A stretch of DNA of 64,000 nt from Fodinibius sp036381435 (GTDB taxonomy: Bacteria > Bacteroidota > Rhodothermia > Balneolales > Balneolaceae), in the NCBI GenBank assembly GCA_036381435.1, contig DASVCW010000021.1, positions 1-64,000 on the forward strand, read 5' to 3'. This document shows, one piece after another, positions 1 to 6,612 of this stretch. How positions within the stretch are numbered: the first letter of the stretch is position 1; each line of letters opens with the position of its first letter. The notes under the pieces were generated by a model. The model ran no database searches and was not told the origin of the DNA. It saw nothing but the letters and a program-made list of their open reading frames with translations. Made by a program: the position numbers and the translations under genes.

Positions 1-1106
1 TGAAAGATATTCCCGGTCCGAAGCTGCTTCATGCCGTAACCGTCAAGGGCAAAGGTTTTGCCCCTGCTGAACGGGAGCAGACCAAATGGCACGCCCAAAG
101 CAGTCCCTTTGATAAAATTACCGGCAAATCATTAATTCCACAGAAAAAAGAACCTTCCGTTCCCAAATATCAGCAAGTTTTTGGTGATGCGATTGTAGAA
201 CTGGCTGATGAAGATGAGCAAATTGTAGGCATCACGCCGGCCATGCCCAGCGGATCCAGTTTGTGGCCGCTGATGAATAAGTATCCCGAGCGCGCTTTTG
301 ACGTAGGTATTGCCGAGCAGCATTCAATCACTTTTGCGGCGGGACTCGCAGCCGAAGGCAAAAAAGTCTTTGCCGCTATTTATTCATCCTTTCTGCAGCG
401 AGCTTATGATCAGGTGATTCATGATGTTGCGATTCAAAAACTGCCCGTTGTTTTCTGCATTGATCGGGCGGGACTTGTTGGTGCTGACGGTCCCACACAT
501 CATGGACTGTACGATATTTCCTATTTGCGGGCGGTGCCGAATATGGTTGTTTCGTCACCTATGAATGAACAAGAACTGCGCGATATGATGTGTGCGGCTT
601 CAAAATATGAAGAAGCGGCATGGGCTATTCGTTACCCGCGTGGAAAAGCTACAGGAATGGAAGTCCGGAACGAATTTCAGCCAATGGAAGTCGGCAAGGG
701 TGAATGTATTCGTGAAGGCGATGAAGTAGCTGTGCTGAGCTTTGGCCCCATAGGCAATTATGTAATGGAAGCTGCTGATGAGCTTGCCGAAGAAGGTATC
801 AGCATTGGCCATTTCAATATGCGCTTTGCCAAACCGCTGGATACTGATCTTATTGATGAAATTTGCCATACTTACGAACGTATCATCACCATTGAAGATG
901 GCACAAAGTTAGGCGGGTTCGGAAGTGCTGTTGCTGAGTATTTGAGTGATAAGGCTCATCATATTCCTGTTTCCATGATGGGAGTTCCCGACCAGATTGT
1001 TGAACACGGAACCCAAGAGGAGCTTTATAAAGAGGTGGGGCTTGATCCCGAGAGTATAAAAAAGAAAGTGCGCGAAGTGCTGAATAGCCATTCTTTGAAG
1101 GCGTAG
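1..1106 (+). CDS. dxs: 1-deoxy-D-xylulose-5-phosphate synthase, 5' partial
   Basis: Condenses pyruvate and glyceraldehyde 3-phosphate, using thiamine diphosphate, to make DXP for the MEP isoprenoid pathway in the cytoplasm. The frame is open from base 3, so about the last 367 residues of a roughly 630-residue enzyme are present; the N-terminal ThDP-binding domain lies outside the window. The central transketolase-like pyrimidine-binding segment is visible (GIAEQHSITFAAGLA and DRAGLVGADGPTHHG, bases about 315-500), followed by the transketolase C-terminal domain (SIGHFNMRFAKPLD, EDGTKLGGFGSAV). No gene is visible close downstream on the same strand, and a repeat-filled gap follows, so it probably ends its transcript here. 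The family assignment is secure. Confidence 0.96.
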   Translation, partial: KDIPGPKLLHAVTVKGKGFAPAEREQTKWHAQSSPFDKITGKSLIPQKKEPSVPKYQQVFGDAIVELADEDEQIVGITPAMPSGSSLWPLMNKYPERAFDVGIAEQHSITFAAGLAAEGKKVFAAIYSSFLQRAYDQVIHDVAIQKLPVVFCIDRAGLVGADGPTHHGLYDISYLRAVPNMVVSSPMNEQELRDMMCAASKYEEAAWAIRYPRGKATGMEVRNEFQPMEVGKGECIREGDEVAVLSFGPIGNYVMEAADELAEEGISIGHFNMRFAKPLDTDLIDEICHTYERIITIEDGTKLGGFGSAVAEYLSDKAHHIPVSMMGVPDQIVEHGTQEELYKEVGLDPESIKKKVREVLNSHSLKA

Positions 1107-1288
1107 AGAGCTTTCTCCTATCAATAGCGTGGGAATTAACTCCCGCACTACGGATGATTTCCTAAGGATGCCGCCCCGAATGTTCGGGGCAACTTGTGGC
1201 TATTTCAGATTCATTCTCTAAAGGTGTAAGACTTTTGCCATGGAAAGGATTAGGAAACTTCCTAAAGTTTCCTAATCCTATTTCGGTT

Positions 1289-1363
1289 GTAGAGACGCAT
1301 CGAATGCGTTTCTCATCTTTCCTCCCTAAAAATGGTTAAAAACGGATTCAATCCGTCTCTACA
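1289..1363. repeat. paired palindrome, GAGACGC/GGATTCAATCC type
   Basis: Two short hairpin halves, GTAGAGACGCATCGAATGCG and AACGGATTCAATCCGTCTC, face each other across about 28 bases. A related pair is at 30184-30260. The gap 1107-1500 holds this element, a GC-rich palindrome near 1172-1192 and the repeat at 1444-1478. I see no gene in it. Confidence 0.7.
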
Positions 1364-1443
1364 GAAAAAGATTTCCCCTTCTTAAAACTTTTTTCCGTCC
1401 TGTCTCGTCTTAATGGTGCACGGTTAGTAACACGCATAACAGT

Positions 1444-1478
1444 AAGGTGTAGTACACTTCAAAAGTGTCCTACACCTT
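1444..1478. repeat. 35-bp palindrome just upstream of the sigma factor gene
   Basis: An inverted repeat whose arms AAGGTGTAGTACACTT and AAGTGTCCTACACCTT match at all but one position. A second 35-bp copy at 13834-13868 lies just upstream of rimM. It covers the first bases of any longer reading of the sigma gene, which supports the later ATG at 1501 as the start. Confidence 0.75.
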
Positions 1479-1500
1479 TGTTACCACAGAAAGTACTTTA

Positions 1501-2070
1501 ATGACCGATTCAAAGCTAATAACTGATTTCCGTAATGGCGATATAAAAGCCTTCAACCTGCTTGTTGAGCGCTGGCAAAATCGCATTCACCGTTTTGCTT
1601 ACCGCTACTTTGCGGGGCATGATGAAGCAATGGAAATCACCCAAAAAACCTTCATTAAAGTATATAAAAAGCTTGATACGCTGGAGGATTCGGAAAGGTT
1701 TTCCACCTGGCTTTATCAAATCGTCAATAACCTCTGTTTGGACGAAACCAAACGGGCCGGGCGGCGCCGATCGGTCTCTATGGAAGTGCTAAAAGATCAT
1801 CCTGTGGATGAAATGCCGGCGGCAAACCCCACTCAACTGATTCAGAAAAAGGAGTTGGGATCAATCCTGCAGCTCGCATTAAAACAGCTGCCGCCGGAAC
1901 AGCGTATCGTCGTCATTATGAAAGAATATGAAGAACTTAAGTTTCGTGAAATCGCCGAGATACTCGAAGAGCCGGAAAATACGGTGAAATCGCGATTGTA
2001 TTACGGACTTAGAACCCTGCGAACAATTTTTGAACAATGGAATATCGAAATGGAGGCCTATTATGAATGA
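1501..2070 (+). CDS. ECF-type RNA polymerase sigma factor
   Basis: A 189-residue sigma-70 family protein of the extracytoplasmic-function type, expected to direct core RNA polymerase to a small stress or envelope regulon. Region 2 spans about residues 10-80 (AFNLLVERWQNRIHRFAYRY, then EITQKTFIKVYKKL and FSTWLYQIVNNLCLD). Region 4 is the helix-turn-helix at about 125-180 (LPPEQRIVVIMKEYEELKFR, NTVKSRLYYGLRTLR). I chose ATG 1501 because the longer frame begins inside the palindrome at 1444-1478. The gene overlaps the next one by 8 bases, a strong sign of translational coupling with its anti-sigma partner. Its target promoters cannot be read from here. Confidence 0.92.
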   Translation: MTDSKLITDFRNGDIKAFNLLVERWQNRIHRFAYRYFAGHDEAMEITQKTFIKVYKKLDTLEDSERFSTWLYQIVNNLCLDETKRAGRRRSVSMEVLKDHPVDEMPAANPTQLIQKKELGSILQLALKQLPPEQRIVVIMKEYEELKFREIAEILEEPENTVKSRLYYGLRTLRTIFEQWNIEMEAYYE

Positions 2071-2731
2071 TCAAACAGCCCGTTCACTCTTCATAGATTA
2101 CCTGTATGAGGAAATTTCTGAAGAAGACAAAATTAAGCTGGAAGCATACTTGGAGAAAAATCCCAAACTAAAGCAAGAACTGGATGAACTCTCCCAAACC
2201 CGCTCGCTGCTACAGAAAATGCCGGACGAAGAGCCGTCCCGAAAGTTTCTGATGATGGAACCGAAAAAACGGTCATTTTCTCAATGGTATCAAGATGCCA
2301 AAAAACTGCTGCCGCAATCAACATTTGGCAAAGCCGGCTTCGCCATAGCCGCAAGCGTCATTCTGTTCTTGTTTATTGGCTCAGTTACCCGGCTTCATAT
2401 CGAAACTGCCGGTGCGGGAATGTCTGTCAGCCTCGGCTATAATCCTTCTGTTACCGTACAAAAGGGAATTCCGGCTGATCAGGTTGAAGCGATTGTTCAC
2501 CAGATCAAACAGGAAAATGCGGTAATGATAGCTGAATATGCTAAAGCATTAGAACAACAAAATGATCAGCAGCTTCAGCAGGTGATTGCCTATTTCGAAC
2601 AGCAGCGCCTGGAGGATTTAAAGCTTGTAAACCGGGCACTGGATGAATATCAGCAGAATACCAACTACCGGTTGCTAAAAACCAACCGGTATCTGGGAGA
2701 AGTGTTACAAACCGTCAGCAAACAAAATTAG
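2063..2731 (+). CDS. putative membrane anti-sigma factor
   Basis: A 222-residue single-span membrane protein coupled to the ECF sigma gene. The N-terminal 75 residues are an acidic, helical cytoplasmic domain (DYLYEEISEEDKIKLEAYLE) like the anti-sigma zinc-finger family, but without the HxxxCxxC zinc ligands. One membrane segment lies near residues 94-112 (FAIAASVILFLFIGSVTRL). The rest, probably periplasmic, ends in a Gln-rich coiled coil (about 145-220). The start ATG 2063 overlaps the sigma gene stop; an in-frame ATG at 2030 lies inside the sigma gene and looks less likely. The role is inferred from position and topology rather than from a recognised catalytic motif. Confidence 0.78.
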   Translation: MNDQTARSLFIDYLYEEISEEDKIKLEAYLEKNPKLKQELDELSQTRSLLQKMPDEEPSRKFLMMEPKKRSFSQWYQDAKKLLPQSTFGKAGFAIAASVILFLFIGSVTRLHIETAGAGMSVSLGYNPSVTVQKGIPADQVEAIVHQIKQENAVMIAEYAKALEQQNDQQLQQVIAYFEQQRLEDLKLVNRALDEYQQNTNYRLLKTNRYLGEVLQTVSKQN

Positions 2732-2754
2732 AAACTGCGAGTCCACAAAGAACA

Positions 2755-2855
2755 ATGTCATGCTGAACCCGTTTCAGCATCTGTAAGCAATTTCTCTACT
2801 TAGAAGTAATACTAAGATTTCAATTATAGATCCTGAAACAAGTTCAGGATGACAT
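2755..2855. repeat. paired palindrome, GTCATGCTGAA/TTCAGGATGACAT type
   Basis: A left half (ATGTCATGCTGAACCC then GTTTCAGCATCTG) and a right half (GATCCTGAAACAAG then TTCAGGATGACAT) are arranged as an inverted pair about 100 bases long. A second copy is at 12672-12779. The tail of this copy supplies an in-frame ATG at 2849 that is probably not a start codon. Confidence 0.8.
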
Positions 2856-2896
2856 CGATTTTTAGCAGGTTTATCAATCCTCAAAAACTCACTCTT

Positions 2897-4111
2897 ATGA
2901 AAACTCTACTTAAACACACCTTCTTTTTAGTTGGAATTATACTGGCGTTTAGCTTTCAACCTGCCAACGCCCAGCAATCTGTTGACATGGAACGGATGAA
3001 TCGTGATATCAACATAATGGAAAATATTTTGCAGGAGCTTTTTAAAACCAAGGTTGAATCGCATTTTGGGGGCATTGTCTCGTTCGGCGATGACGGTATT
3101 CGGGGGGCATATATTCCTGAATATGGCGTAATTTTTTCCGTCCCCCATCAGTCAAACAATTATATTTTTTTTAGCGGCGATGAAGGGGAAAGTTCATCCT
3201 TTACCTTTCAATATAACAGCGAATCGGATGGAGATACCATAACCGCAGAATCTGTTATCGATCGCATCTCTGAATTTTTGCGGGATTACGCATCAACCAT
3301 AGGGCAGCTTTCTGCCAATGGCCGGGTGACAGTTATTTATAGCACAGAGCCATCTCGTCGTCAGGTATTTACTTTTGTTACCGATGATGGCCAGGGATCA
3401 ACACATAAAACCGAGTCTTTGCCAACCATCTCCGTAACTGCTCAAATGGGTGATTTGCAGGCCTACCGGTCGGGAGATATCAGTCAAGAAGAGTTCAACC
3501 AGCGACTGCAAATTAATAAAACCGAAGCTGATGATGAGGGCCCGGTAGATCTAAAAGTGATGGCTACTATTTTTGAAACAGCCTTTGAAGGTGGAGACGA
3601 AAAATTGTTCCGTGTATCCGGTTCTGTAGATTATCTACACCTCGATAACTTTGGCGCTCTTTTTTCTCTTGAAGCCGAATATACCGATGATGATAGAATT
3701 TTTGGGGTCAGCATCGGGTCGATTAATCAGCGTATAAAAGTGATTGGAGACCGTTTGGAAGGGACAGAAGTGGAAACCGACAGCGCAAATATCTTAGAGT
3801 CAATCACTATTGATTCGGATGACGCTCTGGAAGAATATGAAGAAGAGGCCGCCGAACACAAGGCGGAGGTTCTTGAGGCTTACAAACAGTTCAAACAGCG
3901 CCTGAAAGAATACCTGGTTGACTACGGGCGGACGTTAAGCTCGGTAGGTTCAAACCAGCACATTCTGGTATCCGTGAATATTCAAAGTTCGGTTGATGAA
4001 ATACCCGGGCGAGTCGATTTCCAACTTGAAAAATCGATTTTGGAACAGATGGATGAAGGCGATATAAGCCGGGAGGAAGCGATGAGTGAAATTCGGGTTA
4101 GAGAGTATTGA
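2897..4111 (+). CDS. secreted protein of unknown function
   Basis: I do not recognise this 404-residue protein. The start at 2897 gives a clean signal peptide (KHTFFLVGIILAFSFQPANA, cut before QQ), so it should be exported. It has no transmembrane segment after that and no metal-binding or catalytic motif I can name. Residues about 20-170 and 190-300 are mixed alpha/beta; a charged coiled-coil stretch near 310-345 (EEYEEEAAEHKAEVLEAYKQ) precedes the C-terminus. It lies downstream of the sigma/anti-sigma pair but is separated by a 165-base gap with a repeat, so it may be a regulon member or simply a neighbour. An in-frame ATG 48 bases upstream falls inside the repeat. Confidence 0.6.
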   Translation: MKTLLKHTFFLVGIILAFSFQPANAQQSVDMERMNRDINIMENILQELFKTKVESHFGGIVSFGDDGIRGAYIPEYGVIFSVPHQSNNYIFFSGDEGESSSFTFQYNSESDGDTITAESVIDRISEFLRDYASTIGQLSANGRVTVIYSTEPSRRQVFTFVTDDGQGSTHKTESLPTISVTAQMGDLQAYRSGDISQEEFNQRLQINKTEADDEGPVDLKVMATIFETAFEGGDEKLFRVSGSVDYLHLDNFGALFSLEAEYTDDDRIFGVSIGSINQRIKVIGDRLEGTEVETDSANILESITIDSDDALEEYEEEAAEHKAEVLEAYKQFKQRLKEYLVDYGRTLSSVGSNQHILVSVNIQSSVDEIPGRVDFQLEKSILEQMDEGDISREEAMSEIRVREY

Positions 4112-4197
4112 TCCGGAGGCTCTCCTACGCTAAAGCTTCGAAGAGCAAGCAGTGGCAGGAGCGGTAGGCAGTTTTTCTGTGCAGGAATGAATTTTTG

Positions 4198-4794
4198 CTA
4201 TTGATTTGTGTCAACTGCTCTAAATTCAGCTTTTTTCTGAAGCGCAGCTTCCAACCTTCGGTCATATTCACGGGCTGAAATTTCAATGCAGCCAAACTGC
4301 GAAAGATGCTTGGTCCAGAATTGCGTATCCCAGAGCTCAAAACCTCCTTGTATTAACGCCTGATGAGTCCAAAATAAAGCTACTTTGGCTGCTTCTTTGA
4401 CCCGGCTAAACATCGATTCGCCGAAAAAAGCGGCACCGAGTGAAGCACCATACTGTCCGCCGACCAGTTCCCAATTCTTATCGTAAACGCTTACTGAATG
4501 CGCATAACCCAGTTTATGTAATCGGCAGAAAGAGTCAATAATTTCACCTGAAATCCATGTAGATTTACGTTCTGTGCAGGCTTCCATCACTTTTCGAAAG
4601 TCGTAATCAAACTTTATATGATAATGATGGTTGCGAACCATGCGGTGGACGTTAGAGGAAACATGAAATTTATCCATCGGAATGATGCCGCGCTCCCGGG
4701 AAGTGTACCACTTGGCTTTGGGATCGTGGTGGGAATCGGCCATAGGAAAAATACCACTGGCGTAACCGTTAAGCAGCTTTTCGGGTGAAATCAT
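4198..4794 (-). CDS. aat: leucyl/phenylalanyl-tRNA--protein transferase
   Basis: Transfers Leu or Phe from tRNA to proteins with N-terminal Arg or Lys, creating a destabilising residue for the N-end rule (ClpS/ClpAP) pathway. The 198-residue length is a little short but within the family range. Signature segments are GYASGIFPMAD near the N-terminus, KWYTSRERGIIPMDKFHVSS, TWISGEIIDSFCRLHKLGYA, SVSVYDKNWELVGGQYGASL and GAAFFGESMFSRVKEAAKVA, which form the aminoacyl-binding GNAT-like fold. It stands alone, convergent with the preceding secreted-protein gene. No clp genes are in the window. Confidence 0.95.
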   Translation of the reverse strand: MISPEKLLNGYASGIFPMADSHHDPKAKWYTSRERGIIPMDKFHVSSNVHRMVRNHHYHIKFDYDFRKVMEACTERKSTWISGEIIDSFCRLHKLGYAHSVSVYDKNWELVGGQYGASLGAAFFGESMFSRVKEAAKVALFWTHQALIQGGFELWDTQFWTKHLSQFGCIEISAREYDRRLEAALQKKAEFRAVDTNQ

Positions 4795-4814
4795 AATAAT
4801 TTATAACTCAATGG

Positions 4815-5019
4815 GAGTTCGAGATAAGATAAACGTTTAATTCCTTATTAAGTTGTCATTTCGACTGGAGAGCGTGCTTTTCCGCTCGGAACGGAGAAAT
4901 CTCATCCATTCAGATCCGGCAGCTCACTTATAGTGGATGAGATTTCTCCACTACGGGCTGAAAAACCGCAGCCCTTCGGTCGAAATGACAATTCAAGACT
5001 TAAACATTATCTCGAACTC
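4815..5019. repeat. nested inverted repeat, GTCATTTCGAC type
   Basis: The outer arms GAGTTCGAGATAA (4815-4827) and TTATCTCGAACTC (5007-5019) are perfect complements. Inside, TTGTCATTTCGACTGG (4853) faces GGTCGAAATGACAA (about 4978-4992), and a third level GGAGAAATCTCATCC faces GGATGAGATTTCTCC. The element fills the gap between aat and the AraC gene. Confidence 0.8.
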
Positions 5020-5052
5020 ACGTTAATTTAGCTCCTCAGTTTCAATCCAAAA

Positions 5053-6069
5053 TCATTTAATCTGTTCCCTCCATTTGGCCGGTGTTTGTCCTGTAAGTCT
5101 CTTAAAAGCCCTGCTGAAGGCAATATCGGAATTATAACCTACCTGCGCGGCTATTTCAGCAAAACTTTGTTCAGATTGCCGGATCATAAATCGGGCAAGT
5201 TGCATTCGCCAGTTCGTTAAGTACTGCATAGGAGATTCCCCGACTAATTCAGTAAACCGGCCTGCCAATACAGAACGGGAAACACCAACTGAATGAGCCA
5301 GCTTTTCTACGGTCCACTTTTTTTCCGGCTGTTCATGCATGAGACGAATTACTCTCCCTGTCTGCGGATCATTCAATCCGGCCAGCCAGCCCCGTTGCCC
5401 CACCGGAAGTTGTTGCATATACCGTCGCAAAGCTTCCACAAAAAGGAGTTCTGTGAGTCGGGAAATTATTGTTGAACAACCCGGATCTTTTTTCTCGGTT
5501 TCTTTGATGATATAGCCTAATGTTGTCCCAAGCCAATCATTAGAATCCGTAATAATAACATTTGAATGCTGAATGGGTCCGTCTTCGGAAATATGATCTA
5601 ATAAAGAACTGTTAGGGGGTGAAATAAGAATAACCGGGGGCAGGGCGCCCAGAAGAGGATTGAAACGATAATCGCATTCAAGATAACCGCAGATAAAGCG
5701 GGTGAGATCGCCCTTTCCTCCATAGGTGATATTGGGAACGATATCCCCTTCAAAAAGCGGCAGCAAGCTATCGAAAGGTTTGGCCTGACTAAGCCGGGGA
5801 TTGCTGCGCATTCTGTGGACGGGGCTGTGAGGGAAAATCACCCCGCATCCTTTCTCCATTAAAAAGGGCTCCTGATCCTCTAAAGAAATCCAGCATTCGC
5901 CTTCAATAAAAATGTGAAACAGTGAGATGCTTTCTGCCCGTGTTTGCATCAGCCGTGCCAGCCGTTCGGCAGGCAATGCATCAAAGGCCCAGGGAGAAGT
6001 AAACCGGGTAGAAAAAAAGAGCGCTCCCTGAAGACGAACTACACGAAGAACATCAGACAGTACATCCAT
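5053..6069 (-). CDS. AraC-family transcriptional regulator with cupin sensor domain
   Basis: A 338-residue regulator. Residues about 1-200 form the AraC cupin_6-like sensor domain, with HIFIEGECWISLEDQEPFLM and CGVIFPHSPVHRM giving the cupin strand pattern. Residues about 238-335 carry the two helix-turn-helix motifs (VEKLAHSVGVSRSVLAGRFT and SFAEIAAQVGYNSDIAFSRA, ending GQTPAKWREQ). It is divergent from the DUF4242 gene at 6259 with a 189-base shared upstream region, so that gene is the most likely target. The ligand is unknown. Confidence 0.92.
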   Translation of the reverse strand: MDVLSDVLRVVRLQGALFFSTRFTSPWAFDALPAERLARLMQTRAESISLFHIFIEGECWISLEDQEPFLMEKGCGVIFPHSPVHRMRSNPRLSQAKPFDSLLPLFEGDIVPNITYGGKGDLTRFICGYLECDYRFNPLLGALPPVILISPPNSSLLDHISEDGPIQHSNVIITDSNDWLGTTLGYIIKETEKKDPGCSTIISRLTELLFVEALRRYMQQLPVGQRGWLAGLNDPQTGRVIRLMHEQPEKKWTVEKLAHSVGVSRSVLAGRFTELVGESPMQYLTNWRMQLARFMIRQSEQSFAEIAAQVGYNSDIAFSRAFKRLTGQTPAKWREQIK

Positions 6070-6258
6070 CGGCGTTAGTATTAAGGAAAGGTATCAGTAT
6101 TCATGATAATCAAATTCCGGATAAAATATTAGTAATGAAGACTTATTTATGGAGCATCTGTCAGTTTTACGGGAGCATCAGTCATTGTATCATTACCGGA
6201 AATGAGGTTTCTTGCAGTAGGTTTTAAAATAAATACTTATTCAAATACGGAGGTTATC

Positions 6259-6534
6259 ATGCCTAAATTTTTAATTGAACGTAAAATCCCCGGCGCGGGA
6301 AAAATGAACGCTCAGGAGTTGCAGCAGGCTTCAAGGCAGTCATGCGATACCTTGCAAAACCTGGGACCCAAGATTCAGTGGATTCACAGCTATGTGACAG
6401 GTGATAAAATTTACTGCGTCTATAATGCTCCTGATGAAAAGCTGATTCAGCAACATGCCGAGCAATCCGGTTTCCCCGCTGATAATATCATGCAGGTGAA
6501 AGCGATAATTGATCCGGTTACGGCAGAGGGCTAA
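6259..6534 (+). CDS. DUF4242 (nickel-binding-like) small protein
   Basis: A 91-residue cytoplasmic protein with the ferredoxin-like alpha/beta dimer fold of the DUF4242 family: KFLIERKIPGAGKMNAQELQ, then IQWIHSYVTGDKIYCVYNAP and ending with an ADNIMQVKAIIDP strand. Some relatives bind nickel, but the exact function is not known. The ATG at 6259 is chosen because a good ribosome site (CGGAGG) lies 7 bases upstream; a longer reading from 6202 would add 19 implausible residues. It is divergently paired with the AraC regulator and followed at 6551 by a palindrome that could end its transcript. Confidence 0.85.
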   Translation: MPKFLIERKIPGAGKMNAQELQQASRQSCDTLQNLGPKIQWIHSYVTGDKIYCVYNAPDEKLIQQHAEQSGFPADNIMQVKAIIDPVTAEG

Positions 6535-6550
6535 GCTTCTGTAAATAAGA

Positions 6551-6583
6551 AACCCTGACAGAGTTTCAAACTCTGTCAGGGTT
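6551..6583. repeat. palindrome AACCCTGACAGAG/CTCTGTCAGGGTT, possible terminator
   Basis: A near-perfect hairpin (stem about 14 bp) directly between the convergent DUF4242 and metalloprotease genes, followed by an AT-rich stretch (TTAATTTTAAA). Relatives of this CCTGACAGGG family are at 9235-9266, 52069-52100 and, as a half, near 61079. It may serve as a two-way terminator. Confidence 0.7.
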
Positions 6584-6612
6584 AATTTTAAATCAGAAAT
6601 TGCTCAGAATAA

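Noticed and set aside
1465..1500. An upstream start for the ECF sigma factor.
   Set aside because: The extra residues are encoded by the palindromic repeat and are absent from sigma factors of this type.
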